Notes: a model not told the origin generated them from the letters alone. A DNA stretch of 64,000 nt from Cytobacillus firmus (GCF_023612095.1 NZ_CP086235.1:3483501-3547500), one strand, 5' to 3'; positions 1-8,627 are shown, counted from the stretch's first letter. Program-made: numbers and translations.

Positions 1-1429
1 CGCATGCCACCGGCCTCTCCTGCCATTGCTCATGCGGGACAGCAACAACCGCTGCTTCAAATACCGATTCATGAGCCATTAAGGCATTTTCGATATCAAC
101 GGAAGAAATCCACTCCCCTCCGCTTTTAATTAAATCTTTTGTTCTGTCAACGATTTTCATAAACCCTTCTTCATCAATGGTTACGACATCTCCTGTGTAG
201 AGCCAGCCATCACGGAATGCCTCATTGGTCCGTTCATCCTTATAATATTCAGAAGCAATCCATGGGCCTCTTATCGCTAGTTCCCCCATTTCCTTTCCGT
301 CCCATGCTGCTTCGCCATCCTTGCCGGCAATCTTCATTTCCAGCCCAGGTACAAGAATTCCCTGTTTGGATTTTATATCCAGCTTCTCTTCTGCTGAAAG
401 CTCTTCCTGATAGCTTTTTAAAGTCGAAATAACAACAAGCGGGCTTGTTTCAGTCATTCCGTAGGCATGCATGAATGGAATTTTATGCTTTTGCTCGAAG
501 GCTTTAATCATGCCTTTTGGCGCTGCTGAACCTCCACATAGCACCGATCGGAGTGAGCTCATATCATAGTTATTTTCATCAAGTTCTTTTAATAATCCAA
601 GCCAGATTGTCGGCACTCCGGCTGTTATGGTAACTTTCTCAGATTGAATAAGCTCTGCCAGAAGTTTAGGTGTAAAATATGGCCCCGGCAATACAAGAGT
701 GGTTCCAAACCAGACAGCAGCAAACGGCAGCCCCCACGCGTTTACATGAAACATCGGCACTACCGGGAGAGCGATATCTTTTTCGCTTACCGCTGCACTG
801 TCTGCCATCCCAAGCGCCATACTGTGGAGAACAATGCCTCTGTGGGAATAGACAACCCCTTTAGGGTTACCTGTAGTTGCTGAGGTATAGCACATTCCCG
901 CTGCTGAATTTTCATCCAGATCATCAGGATATTCATAGGCACCGCCTGCTTCATCGATAAGCTTTTCATAGTGATATACCGGCGAAAGAGAAGTCTCCGG
1001 CAATTCTTCTTCATCTGTCATAATGATGAACGCCTTGACCGTCTTCAATTTATCCTTAACCTTCTCAATTAGCGGTACAATGTCAGGGTCGATCAGCAGC
1101 ACTTTATCTTCTGCATGGTTAATAATATATGTAATATGCTGAGGTGACAGACGGATATTAATCGTGTGAAGAACTGCTCCGCTGCATGGGATGGCGAAAT
1201 AAGCCTCCAGGTGGCGATGATGGTTCCAGGCCAGTGTCCCAACCTTATCCCCTCTTTCCACTCCAAGCTTTTGCAGGCTTTCTGCCAGTTTCCTGGTCCG
1301 TTCTGCAATCTCCTTATATGTAAATCTCTGAATTCCGCCGGCCGTTCTTGATACGACCGTTTTCTTAGGAAAATACTTTTCTGCCCGCCTGATCATCTGC
1401 GTCATAGTCAAAGGTGTCTGCATCATCAT
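1..1429 (-). CDS. Fatty-acid--CoA ligase (AMP-binding family), C-terminus cut by window edge
   Basis: Enzyme of the acyl-adenylate family that activates fatty acids to acyl-CoA using ATP and CoA, feeding beta-oxidation or lipid synthesis in the cytoplasm. 476 codons are visible and open to the window edge; family members are about 530-560 residues, so most of the C-terminal subdomain is outside. Visible motifs are the phosphate-binding loop YTSATTGNPKG near residue 180 (Ala where Gly is usual), MFHVNAWGLP near 220, GMTETSP near 323 and the YTGD motif near 411. The motif spelling is closest to AlkK-like medium/long-chain ligases; chain length cannot be read from sequence. The start is the first of three consecutive ATG codons, 7 nt after GGGGG. 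A cre-like site and a palindrome lie just upstream. Confidence 0.92.
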   Translation of the reverse strand, partial: MMMQTPLTMTQMIRRAEKYFPKKTVVSRTAGGIQRFTYKEIAERTRKLAESLQKLGVERGDKVGTLAWNHHRHLEAYFAIPCSGAVLHTINIRLSPQHITYIINHAEDKVLLIDPDIVPLIEKVKDKLKTVKAFIIMTDEEELPETSLSPVYHYEKLIDEAGGAYEYPDDLDENSAAGMCYTSATTGNPKGVVYSHRGIVLHSMALGMADSAAVSEKDIALPVVPMFHVNAWGLPFAAVWFGTTLVLPGPYFTPKLLAELIQSEKVTITAGVPTIWLGLLKELDENNYDMSSLRSVLCGGSAAPKGMIKAFEQKHKIPFMHAYGMTETSPLVVISTLKSYQEELSAEEKLDIKSKQGILVPGLEMKIAGKDGEAAWDGKEMGELAIRGPWIASEYYKDERTNEAFRDGWLYTGDVVTIDEEGFMKIVDRTKDLIKSGGEWISSVDIENALMAHESVFEAAVVAVPHEQWQERPVAC

Positions 1430-1445
1430 TACAATTCCCCCTTTT

Positions 1446-1459
1446 AGAAAACGCTTACA
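1446..1459 (-). promoter_or_regulatory. Candidate cre (CcpA) site upstream of acyl-CoA ligase
   Basis: On the minus strand it reads TGTAAGCGTTTTCT, matching 13 of 14 positions of the Bacillus cre consensus TGWAANCGNTNWCA. It sits directly before the ribosome site of the acyl-CoA ligase gene, fitting carbon-catabolite repression of fatty-acid use. Binding is inferred. Confidence 0.5.
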
Positions 1460-1465
1460 TTTTAA

Positions 1466-1483
1466 ATCATAGAGTTCTATGAT
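1466..1483. promoter_or_regulatory. 18-bp near-perfect palindrome, possible operator
   Basis: ATCATAGAG-TTCTATGAT pairs at 8 of 9 positions per arm and lies upstream of the acyl-CoA ligase start. This looks like a binding site for a dimeric repressor; the regulator is not identifiable here and it does not match the B. subtilis FadR box as I know it. Confidence 0.35.
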
Positions 1484-1555
1484 CTTTTACCTATTCTCTT
1501 TATTTTCAGGAATTCCTTTAATGTTTTTCTTAATTTTCAAAAAAATATACACTTA

Positions 1556-1585
1556 AAAAATCCCCGCTTATTCAGCAAGGGATTG
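1556..1585 (-). terminator. Intrinsic terminator overlapping the hemZ stop
   Basis: Minus-strand hairpin with AATCCC/GGGATT arms and a T run. The hemZ stop codon lies in the hairpin. Confidence 0.55.
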
Positions 1586-3082
1586 GTGTTTATTAAAAAG
1601 TTCTTTCAATATTTTCAATTTCTCATCTGTGTAATGCTCAAAGCTGTCATTATACGATTTTGGATCCTTCGGGTTTGCAAAATGAGTGATTTTTCCTGTC
1701 CCGGGATCAATGAACTTACTGGAAGCTCCGCACCCAAGCCCGATAATTGTCTGCTGTTCTTCCATAATCATAATGTTATAGATGCTTTCCTGATTTGGAA
1801 GGGCATAGCCGACATTTTCAAGATTGCCGAGAATATTTTTCTGGCGATAGAGATAATAAGGATGGTAATTATGAACTTTCGTCCAATCCTCAGCCATGTC
1901 CATCATTTTTTCAATCTCTTCACGATCGGCAACTTTATATTTTTGCTTGTTCTTGGTCATTTCCGAAGCTCGTTTAAAGGATAAAGTATGAACAGTCAGG
2001 GATTCCGGCATTAATTTCTCTGTTTCACCCAGAGTATGCGCAAATTCCTGAACCCCTTCTCCAGGCAATCCAATGATCAGATCCATATTGATATTGTTCA
2101 TGCCCATATTACGGGCCAAATGGAATTTATCCACGGTTTCTTCCACTGTGTGGTGACGGCCAATTGCTTTCAAGGTCTCCTGAATATAGGACTGAGGATT
2201 AATGCTGATACGGTCAATATTCCATTTTTTAAGCACTTCAAGCTTTTCAGGTGTAATCGTATCAGGACGGCCTGCTTCCACAGTGACCTCCCGAATGTTT
2301 TTTACATCCGGGAAAGATTCATACATTTCCTCATAAAGCATATCCATCTCTTCTGCCGTAATGCTTGTCGGGGTCCCTCCGCCATAATAGACAGTGGTGA
2401 TTTTCACATTATTTTCTTTCAGCCAATCACCAATTTTGCGCATTTCAAAATGAAGGCCGCCAAGAAATGAGTTAACAGAACCCTGCCTGCCATTAATCGC
2501 ATAAGCAGGAAAAGTACAATACGCGCACTTTGTCGGGCAGAACGGAATGCCAATATATATGCTTACCTCTTTTTTCAAGTCATAAAGATCCGGTACCACA
2601 GCAAGCTGCCGGTCTACAATATTCTGCATAAGCTGAATTTTTTCATCTGTAATCAAGTACTCTTCCTTCAGCTGATGATGAGCTTCCTGGAGAGGTGTCT
2701 GATTCTGCATGGCACGGTGAAGCAATTTTGTGGGACGTACTCCGGTCAGAATCCCCCACTTCTGGGTAATGCCCGTCCAGTCCTGCAAAACAGTCAGGTA
2801 TACATGTGATACTGCATTCTTCACTTGTCTGAAAGTCTCTTTTTCTGACTCAGCCGGAACAAATTCTTTTTCAAAAGTGGCAGTAAGGTTCCTGCTGTCT
2901 TTATCAGTAAGCTTTGCAAAGGCTTTAATGCGATCTCCCTGCTCAAGCTGAAAAGAAATTGTCAAATCTGCTGCAGCATTCTCACCCAGCAACACTTCAC
3001 ATTCTTCAAAAAAGAGGTTCCCGATCAGCCGGAGCGGACGATGGAACCGTTCATCCTTTATGCCTAAAATTGATATGTTCAA
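1568..3082 (-). CDS. hemZ: Coproporphyrinogen III dehydrogenase-like radical SAM protein HemZ
   Basis: Radical-SAM protein related to oxygen-independent coproporphyrinogen III oxidase, which decarboxylates coproporphyrinogen III in heme synthesis. The [4Fe-4S]/SAM motif CPTKCAYCTF is near residue 180, preceded by IYIGIPF and followed by YYGGGTPTSI, both typical of HemN/HemZ. The full protein of about 504 residues aligns end to end with B. subtilis HemZ as I remember it. I chose the TTG start because AGGTGAT precedes it at good spacing and the resulting N-terminus matches the B. subtilis one; a GTG three codons earlier overlaps that ribosome site. Its partner yhaX lies upstream, the same order as in B. 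subtilis. The exact substrate of HemZ-type paralogues is less certain than that of HemN. Confidence 0.93.
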   Translation of the reverse strand: MNISILGIKDERFHRPLRLIGNLFFEECEVLLGENAAADLTISFQLEQGDRIKAFAKLTDKDSRNLTATFEKEFVPAESEKETFRQVKNAVSHVYLTVLQDWTGITQKWGILTGVRPTKLLHRAMQNQTPLQEAHHQLKEEYLITDEKIQLMQNIVDRQLAVVPDLYDLKKEVSIYIGIPFCPTKCAYCTFPAYAINGRQGSVNSFLGGLHFEMRKIGDWLKENNVKITTVYYGGGTPTSITAEEMDMLYEEMYESFPDVKNIREVTVEAGRPDTITPEKLEVLKKWNIDRISINPQSYIQETLKAIGRHHTVEETVDKFHLARNMGMNNINMDLIIGLPGEGVQEFAHTLGETEKLMPESLTVHTLSFKRASEMTKNKQKYKVADREEIEKMMDMAEDWTKVHNYHPYYLYRQKNILGNLENVGYALPNQESIYNIMIMEEQQTIIGLGCGASSKFIDPGTGKITHFANPKDPKSYNDSFEHYTDEKLKILKELFNKHQSLAE

Positions 3083-3231
3083 ATCTATCACCTTTTTTTA
3101 GAAAATATAATAAATCTGCCGGTGTTCAATCTCACGGGCAGCTGCATGTTGACAAACTCCTTTTAGTGTACAGAACTGGGGAAACAAGGTCAATATACTA
3201 TTGACCCGCTTTATCCAATGCCCTAAATCAA

Positions 3232-3267
3232 AAAGAGAGCCGATCTGCCTTGACCGGACTCTCTATC
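3232..3267 (-). terminator. Intrinsic terminator after yhaX
   Basis: Minus-strand hairpin AGAGAGTCCGG...CGGCTCTCT followed by TTTTT, located between yhaX and hemZ. Confidence 0.7.
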
Positions 3268-3273
3268 ATACAT

Positions 3274-4140
3274 TTATTTCAGCAGATTCATTTTCTTCAG
3301 AAAGTCGATTGGATGCTGTTTGCGGAAATGTTCTTTAACCATATAGCTTACGCCGCTCTGGTCATTGGATCGTGTCAGCCAGTCTGCTGTTTTTTTTACT
3401 TCTGCCGGAGCATTACCCATTGCCACCCCCAGACCGGCGGCTTCAATCATTTCCAAATCATCTTCAGAATCTCCAATTACGACCATTTGGTTTCTGGAAA
3501 TTCCAAGGTGTTCACATAAATAGAGCAGCCCATTCAGCTTTGAAACTCCTGAAGGAACAATGTCCATCCTCAGATCATTCAGTTTAATGACTTCTACATT
3601 TTCAAACATGCCCCAGATGGCTGTCTTAGCATCCTCAAGGTCTTCTTTATCTTCAAAGTACACTTCAATTTTTGGCGGGGTGACCGGCTCGTCTAAGATG
3701 GTGTCACTTAATGAATCCACAAATTGCTGGGAGTAAAAAATGGGATCGCCGGTTGTAAAAACAGTTTTAGCAAGCATATTGGTATTGAGCTTCGTTTTGT
3801 TGGCAAGGGAATATTTTTCGTGCACCAGCCTGATTTGACAGGTAAAGCCTTCAAGCAGGCGCACGATTTCAAACGTTTCATCTTCCTGAATCCTTTTTAC
3901 AAAGATCGGCTTTTCCTGGGAAGCTGCAATATATGCTCCCCTGTGAGTGACCAGCAAAGAATCGATTTTCAATGCTTTGGCCACTTTTTTCGCGGATGGA
4001 AAGCTTCGGGATGTAACAAGTGTTACATAAATTCCCTTTTGCTGCACATATTCTATCGCTTCTTTTGTTGATTTATGAAGTCTTCCATTTGTTTGGAGTA
4101 GTGTTCCGTCTATGTTTAAAGCAAGCATTCTGTATATCAT
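3274..4140 (-). CDS. yhaX: Cof-type HAD-superfamily protein YhaX
   Basis: 288-residue member of the Cof/IIB class of HAD phosphatases, cytoplasmic, presumed to act on small phosphorylated metabolites. Motif II is LVTSRSF (T/S after hydrophobics), the lysine motif is near residue 200, and motif IV GDSEDDLEMI is near residue 223; the ending KEHFRKQHPIDFLKKM is YhaX-like. Motif I reads ALNIDGTLL, so the usual nucleophilic Asp is Asn; the second Asp (general acid) is present. I recall the same Asn in B. subtilis YhaX, so this may be a family trait, but it predicts weak or absent classical phosphatase activity. ATG start with AGGGGGC 7 nt upstream. Confidence 0.88.
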   Translation of the reverse strand: MIYRMLALNIDGTLLQTNGRLHKSTKEAIEYVQQKGIYVTLVTSRSFPSAKKVAKALKIDSLLVTHRGAYIAASQEKPIFVKRIQEDETFEIVRLLEGFTCQIRLVHEKYSLANKTKLNTNMLAKTVFTTGDPIFYSQQFVDSLSDTILDEPVTPPKIEVYFEDKEDLEDAKTAIWGMFENVEVIKLNDLRMDIVPSGVSKLNGLLYLCEHLGISRNQMVVIGDSEDDLEMIEAAGLGVAMGNAPAEVKKTADWLTRSNDQSGVSYMVKEHFRKQHPIDFLKKMNLLK

Positions 4141-4302
4141 CCAATTTGCCCCCTATTCTCGGTGTAAAATTGTCCTATTACACTTTTATGAAGGGAAGGA
4201 CTGGATTAGAACATGACATGGACAATGGAGAAATTTTTTCATAGCTTAACGGCTGCTGTCTGATTTCACAGATCATTTGATATAAAAAAGATAAATTATT
4301 CA

Positions 4303-4331
4303 TTTACATTTTGTTTGCTCCGTATTAAGAT
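4303..4331 (+). promoter_or_regulatory. Sigma-A-type promoter for ykoFEDC
   Basis: TTTACA, 17-bp spacer, TAAGAT, ending about 30 nt before the TPP aptamer. Both hexamers are imperfect but spacing is ideal. Confidence 0.55.
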
Positions 4332-4362
4332 GGAGTCATTAAAAACTGCATATCCAAGTTTT

Positions 4363-4447
4363 GCACTAGGGGAGCTTTTTGGCTGAGAAGAACAATACGT
4401 TCTGACTCTTATCACCCGATCTGGATAATACCAGCGTGGGGAAGTGC
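4363..4447 (+). ncRNA. TPP riboswitch (THI element)
   Basis: Contains the conserved thiamine pyrophosphate aptamer strings CUAGGGGAGC, GCUGAGA and AUCACCCGAUCUGGAUAAUA with CCAGCGUGGGGAA, closed by a GCAC...GUGC P1 helix. A terminator follows at about 40 nt, so TPP binding should stop transcription of the ykoFEDC transporter. This is the known arrangement for ykoFEDC in B. subtilis. Confidence 0.97.
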
Positions 4448-4487
4448 AGGTGAACGGCTATCATTTATTTTGTATTGATAACATTCA

Positions 4488-4519
4488 ACTGCATTTCCTA
4501 TGGGAATGCAGTTTTTTAT
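4488..4519 (+). terminator. Riboswitch-controlled terminator
   Basis: AACTGCATT...AATGCAGTT hairpin followed by TTTTTT, between the TPP aptamer and ykoF; expression platform of the riboswitch. Confidence 0.88.
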
Positions 4520-4546
4520 TTTCATAAATAATAGGAGGATGGAAAA

Positions 4547-5152
4547 ATGCAGGAAAATTTTTTATGTGGGACTAGTGAAATTACAGGGTGCAGGTTTTCA
4601 ATTTACCCAATGACTGACAGGTTTGCGGAGGTTATTTTATCAGCACTAAAAGAAGTGGATACGAGCAAGGTATGGATGGAAACTGATGATGTGAGCACCT
4701 GTGTGCGTGGCAGGTCCATTCATGTTTTCGATGTGGTCAAAGCTATTTACCTTGAAACAGTTAAGCATGGAGATCATGTAGTGTTTAACGGGACTTTTTC
4801 AAATGGATGTCCCGGTGATACTGCAGGCGATGCTTATCTTGCTGAAAATGAGGAACGGGCAAATGAAGAATCAGCAGCAGGAATCAGCCAGGAAGTCGCT
4901 GTCCAGTTCGCCCTTTATCCGATGGGGATTCCTGATTACATGAACGTCATTATGGACCAGGTCGGGCTCGCTGCGAATCGGGGTACTTTTACTAAAGGAG
5001 TTCATTATGCTTCAAGACTGGATGGAGATGCACACGCTGTTTTTAAAACACTTGAGGATGCTTTTGAAAACTGTAAGAAAAGCGATTCTACACATATTGT
5101 TATGACGGTGAATATGTCTGCCAACAGTCCATCCAAAAAGGGGACTGAGTAA
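4547..5152 (+). CDS. ykoF: HMP/thiamine-binding protein YkoF
   Basis: 201-residue cytoplasmic protein with the tandem YKOF-type ferredoxin-like domains that bind thiamine or its pyrimidine moiety HMP. The two halves share the pattern F(T/A)LYPM: FSIYPMTDRFAEVI near residue 17 and FALYPMGIPDYMNVI near residue 121. It is the first gene after the TPP riboswitch and ends 1 nt before ykoE, so it belongs to the ykoFEDC transcription unit. In B. subtilis YkoF is proposed to deliver or buffer the ligand for the YkoEDC transporter. Start has AGGAGG 8-9 nt upstream. Length and position agree with the family. Confidence 0.93.
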   Translation: MQENFLCGTSEITGCRFSIYPMTDRFAEVILSALKEVDTSKVWMETDDVSTCVRGRSIHVFDVVKAIYLETVKHGDHVVFNGTFSNGCPGDTAGDAYLAENEERANEESAAGISQEVAVQFALYPMGIPDYMNVIMDQVGLAANRGTFTKGVHYASRLDGDAHAVFKTLEDAFENCKKSDSTHIVMTVNMSANSPSKKGTE

Positions 5153-5153
5153 T

Positions 5154-5750
5154 ATGCTCGAAAAGTGGAAGCTTCGTGAGGTCATTGTCCTGTCTGTACT
5201 TGCTGTCGTGTTTGCAGTTGTATATCTGGCGTTCCTGCAATTTGGCAACGTGCTATATGGAATGTTCGGCTTAATTGGCTATGATTTGATTTTTGGCATT
5301 TGGTTTATTGTTTCAATCATCGCAGCGTACATAATCAGAAAGCCCGGAGCAGCCTTTTTATCGGAAACCATCGCTGCAGCCATTGAAGTCATGATCGGCA
5401 ACGCAGTTGGTCCCCGCCTGATTCTGTCAGGCATGATTCAGGGGATGGGAGCGGAAGCTGTTTTTGCGGCCACGAAATGGAATAATTACCGGACATGGGT
5501 GTTAATTGCTGCCGGCATGGGCTCTTCTGTTACTAGTTTTATTTGGGGCTATTTCATTTCCGGCTATGCTGCCCTCTCACCCGGTTATGTAACAGCTATG
5601 TTTTTTGTGAGGCTGATCAGCGGTGCTTTACTGGCTGGATTGCTGGGCAAATGGCTGAGTGAGAGCCTTGCGAAAACTGGGGCATTAAACAGCTTTCCAA
5701 TTGGAAAAGAGCGGAAAAGGGGAAAACCGGAAAATGGAATTACAGCATAA
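5154..5750 (+). CDS. ykoE: ECF transporter substrate-binding (S) component YkoE
   Basis: 198-residue integral membrane protein with about six hydrophobic segments; the family captures hydroxymethylpyrimidine or related thiamine precursors as the S component of an ECF-type ABC transporter. The N-terminal RLREVIVLSVLAVVFAV-like region and the loop GNAVGPRLILSGMIQGMGAE are typical of YkoE/ThiW-like S proteins. It follows ykoF by one base and its 3' end overlaps the ykoD start by 17 nt, indicating translational coupling. Expression should be set by the upstream TPP riboswitch. Confidence 0.92.
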   Translation: MLEKWKLREVIVLSVLAVVFAVVYLAFLQFGNVLYGMFGLIGYDLIFGIWFIVSIIAAYIIRKPGAAFLSETIAAAIEVMIGNAVGPRLILSGMIQGMGAEAVFAATKWNNYRTWVLIAAGMGSSVTSFIWGYFISGYAALSPGYVTAMFFVRLISGALLAGLLGKWLSESLAKTGALNSFPIGKERKRGKPENGITA

Positions 5751-7434
5751 CCGGCATATATTAAAAACCGAACAGCTTTCCTTCAGGTATGAAGATGTGG
5801 AAAAACCTATTTTTAAAGATGTGCAATTCAGCCTTTATCCAAGGGAAGCAGTTCTATTATTGGGCCCAAGCGGATCGGGAAAAAGCACACTTGCTTTCTG
5901 CTTAAATAAATTGTATCCGGAGGCCGTTGATGGCGAATTGGAAGGGACCATTTCATTCAAGGAAAAGATGCTTGCGGAATTCGGTCCTGGCGAAATTAAT
6001 CAGCACATTGGCATTGTATTTCAGGACCCTGAAAGCCAATTTTGCATGACCACAGTCGAGGATGAGCTGGCCTTTGGTCTTGAGAATATGAAAACACCTA
6101 ATGATGAAATCGAGAGAAAGATTGATGAAGCATTAGAGCTTGTTCATCTTTTGCCGTATAGACATTCCTTAATCCACACTCTTTCCGGGGGCCAAAAGCA
6201 AAAGCTAGCACTGGCATGTGTATTGTCATTAAAACCGGATATCTTGATTTTGGACGAACCGACAGCAAATCTGGACCCGGCTTCAAGCTATGAACTCACA
6301 CGCATCATTAAAGAGCTTAAAGAAAACCAGGCAATTTCCCTTCTAATCATTGAGCACAAGCTGGATGATTGGATTGATTTGACCGACCGGTGCGTGGTCC
6401 TAAACAAGGAAGGAGAAATTTTATTTATTGGAAGCACGGCAGATTGCTTTAATCAATATGCTGAAGAACTTCTGCTTGAGGGCATCTGGCTGCCAAGCAC
6501 CGTTAGAGCCGGCCTATCAGGAAAAAAAGCTGGGATCTACAGCGGGGAAAAGCTTCCGTTAACTGATCGGGAGCTAATTGCTGGATTTGTAAATCCCTCT
6601 GCTGCACTTCAGATTTTAGATAACAGGAAGAAAAAACTCCAAGCTCCTGAAGAGCAGATCATCCTATCAGCAGAGAATCTATACTTTAATAAAGCTGGTA
6701 AGGACTTGCTAAGAAATATTAGTTTTTCTGTTAAAAAAGGTGAATTTGTGGCAATTGCCGGTTCAAATGGATCAGGAAAAACAACGCTTTCCAGACTGCT
6801 GGCAGGATTATCTGCTCCATCCAAAGGCAATATTCTTTTTAATGATCGCCCCCTTTCCCAGTGGAAGGAGCAAGAGTTAAGACAGAAATCAGGTTACGTT
6901 TTTCAAAATCCCGAACACCAATTTATTGCAGATTCTGTCTATGATGAAATTGCCTTCAGCCTAAAAATACAGCAGATTCCTGACGCCGATATTCAAAAAA
7001 CAGTTCAGGCTGCTCTGCTTCAAGTGGACTTGCTCAAATGTGCTGACATGCATCCTTTTTCCTTAAGTCAGGGGCAAAAGCGGCGGCTTAGTGTTGCATC
7101 AATGCTTGTGAATGATCAGGACCTTCTCCTCCTTGATGAGCCAACATTTGGGCAGGATGCCAGGACTTCCGGGGAGCTTATGAAGCTTTTGGAAACAAAG
7201 ATACAAAGTGGAGGCTCCGTGTTGATGATCACGCATGACATGGAAATCATCCATTCCTATGCGGACAAAGTGCTTGTTCTTTCAGAAGGAGAGAAAATTT
7301 ACGATGGTATGCCTGATGCATTATGGAAGAAAGATGAGATTATGGAGATTGCTTCCCTAAAGGTTCCTTACATTGAAAAGCTCATGAACGATATCGGGTC
7401 CATTGCAGGGAGGGAGAAGCTTGCTCTTACATGA
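5734..7434 (+). CDS. ykoD: Energy-coupling factor double ATPase YkoD
   Basis: 566-residue fusion of two ABC ATPase domains, the energizing A subunits of the YkoEDC transporter. First domain: Walker A GPSGSGKST near residue 46, Q-loop FQDPESQ, signature LSGGQKQ and Walker B ILILDEPTAN. Second domain: Walker A GSNGSGKTT near 345, FQNPEHQ, signature LSQGQKRR (Gln for the second Gly) and LLLLDEPTFG. I place the start at the ATG giving MELQHNR, 11 nt after a GGAAAAGGGG ribosome site, rather than an in-frame TTG 33 nt earlier. It overlaps ykoE upstream and ykoC downstream, consistent with one coupled operon. Confidence 0.92.
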   Translation: MELQHNRHILKTEQLSFRYEDVEKPIFKDVQFSLYPREAVLLLGPSGSGKSTLAFCLNKLYPEAVDGELEGTISFKEKMLAEFGPGEINQHIGIVFQDPESQFCMTTVEDELAFGLENMKTPNDEIERKIDEALELVHLLPYRHSLIHTLSGGQKQKLALACVLSLKPDILILDEPTANLDPASSYELTRIIKELKENQAISLLIIEHKLDDWIDLTDRCVVLNKEGEILFIGSTADCFNQYAEELLLEGIWLPSTVRAGLSGKKAGIYSGEKLPLTDRELIAGFVNPSAALQILDNRKKKLQAPEEQIILSAENLYFNKAGKDLLRNISFSVKKGEFVAIAGSNGSGKTTLSRLLAGLSAPSKGNILFNDRPLSQWKEQELRQKSGYVFQNPEHQFIADSVYDEIAFSLKIQQIPDADIQKTVQAALLQVDLLKCADMHPFSLSQGQKRRLSVASMLVNDQDLLLLDEPTFGQDARTSGELMKLLETKIQSGGSVLMITHDMEIIHSYADKVLVLSEGEKIYDGMPDALWKKDEIMEIASLKVPYIEKLMNDIGSIAGREKLALT

Positions 7435-8200
7435 ATTCAACCCAAGCATTAAAGCATTCACTGTGATAGTCTGTGTGTTAATTCTATCGGTAATCTTTGA
7501 TCCCGTTACACCTTTTCTGACCTTAGTGATGACAGCAGCAGCCACCTTTATTTTTGGAAGAGTTTCATTCAAAAGATGGATTCTGCTTTTCTCGCCATTT
7601 ATCTTCATGGCTGCAATATATATTTGGTCAGCTTTAGTTTTTTCTAAAACGATTGAAGGTGAAACCATATTATGGACATGGGGGATCTTCACATTGACTG
7701 AGGAGGGCTTTTTGCGGGCACTCTCCCTTGGAATGAGGGTTTTAAGCTTTACCTCCCTGTCTCTTCTGTTCATTTTAACTACTAAGCCGACAGAATTTCT
7801 GCTGAGCTTAATGCAGCAATGCCGGCTCCCTCCAAAGCTTGCATATGGAATCATGGCAGGCTACCGGTTTCTGCCATTAATGAAAGAAGAGTTTGAGATT
7901 ATCAGAAGCGCCCACCGGATCAGGGGAGTACCAAAAGCAAGGACAATCCAGGATAAAGCGGCTGAGCTTAAGAGATATACAGTTCCTCTCCTTGCCGGAG
8001 CGATCCGTAAAGCTGAGAGGACAGCCATGGCAATGGAATCAAAAGGGTTTACCGGAGATAAAAACCGGGATTTTTATCATAAAATCCCGGTTTCCTGGAA
8101 AGATTGGGCTTATTTTGCCTTCTTTATAGGTGCAGTACTGGCCAGTGCCTATACTTCATGGCTTTTCGGGTTTTTGCAGATTTATAATGGCGAACTTTAA
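7421..8200 (+). CDS. ykoC: Energy-coupling factor transmembrane (T) component YkoC
   Basis: 259-residue T component (CbiQ/EcfT family) linking the YkoD ATPases to the YkoE S component. About five to six hydrophobic segments are visible, and the cytoplasmic coupling motifs appear as IRGVPKA near residue 167 and ERTAMAMESKGF near 200, close to the family's Ala-Arg-Gly pattern. I chose the TTG 4-7 nt after GGAGGGAG; an in-frame TTG six codons earlier overlaps that ribosome site. The start lies inside the last codons of ykoD. Near the 3' end the coding strand contains a perfect 13-bp hairpin (see findings). Confidence 0.9.
   Translation: MLLHEFNPSIKAFTVIVCVLILSVIFDPVTPFLTLVMTAAATFIFGRVSFKRWILLFSPFIFMAAIYIWSALVFSKTIEGETILWTWGIFTLTEEGFLRALSLGMRVLSFTSLSLLFILTTKPTEFLLSLMQQCRLPPKLAYGIMAGYRFLPLMKEEFEIIRSAHRIRGVPKARTIQDKAAELKRYTVPLLAGAIRKAERTAMAMESKGFTGDKNRDFYHKIPVSWKDWAYFAFFIGAVLASAYTSWLFGFLQIYNGEL
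8062..8093 (+). repeat. Perfect 13-bp inverted repeat inside the ykoC 3' end
   Basis: AAACCGGGATTTT and AAAATCCCGGTTT separated by TATCAT. No T run follows, so it is not a standard terminator. It could slow RNA decay or act as a processing site for the ykoFEDC message; this is inference. Confidence 0.6.
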
Positions 8201-8360
8201 CAGGCTATTTTTGATTTCTGTGCGGAAAGACTCTTACCCGCATTTTCAGAATCGGCAAAATACCACAAAATACCATAAATAACTATGAATAAATCTTATT
8301 TACTCTCCTAAAGCTATAATTGTAACAATCAAGAAAACTACACCTAAGGAGATGATTTAC

Positions 8361-8561
8361 ATGGCAAGAAACAGCAATTCTAATCAGCTTTTAGTATCAG
8401 GAGTCAGCCAGGCAATTGATCAAATGAAGTATGAAATCGCAACAGAATTCGGTGTGAACCTTGGCCCGGAAACATCTTCAAGAGCTAATGGATCAGTAGG
8501 CGGAGAAATTACGAAGCGCCTTGTTCAAATGGCTGAGCAGCAGCTTGGCGGAGCACGCTAG
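8361..8561 (+). CDS. Alpha/beta-type small acid-soluble spore protein
   Basis: 66-residue spore DNA-binding protein. It carries the family's conserved core: [20 protein letters not shown] with the GPR protease region EFGVNLG, then [17 protein letters not shown]. These proteins coat spore DNA in the forespore, change it toward an A-like form and protect it from UV and heat, and are degraded at germination. The start is the ATG about 9 nt after AAGGAG; an in-frame ATG three codons earlier touches the ribosome site. A second, near-identical gene lies about 11.7 kb downstream. Monocistronic, ended by a strong hairpin. I did not find a convincing sigma-G promoter for this copy. Confidence 0.96.
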   Translation: MARNSNSNQLLVSGVSQAIDQMKYEIATEFGVNLGPETSSRANGSVGGEITKRLVQMAEQQLGGAR

Positions 8562-8592
8562 TCCTGCAATGAAATCATAGTAAATTAAAATG

Positions 8593-8623
8593 CCGCTTCC
8601 ACTCATTACTGGAAGCGGTTTTT
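8593..8623. terminator. Bidirectional terminator between SASP and HAD genes
   Basis: CCGCTTCC-ACTCATTACT-GGAAGCGG followed by TTTTT; the convergent gene stops 5 nt beyond it. Confidence 0.8.
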
Positions 8624-8627
8624 CACC

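Noticed and set aside
1583..2470. Several open frames of 60-144 codons on the plus strand opposite hemZ
   Set aside because: They mirror the codon pattern of hemZ on the other strand and have no start signals or recognisable domains.
8201..8360. Sigma-G promoter for the first SASP gene
   Set aside because: GAATA at 8287 has no CATNNTA at 17-18 nt; the nearby CTATAAT has no suitable -35. Not convincing.
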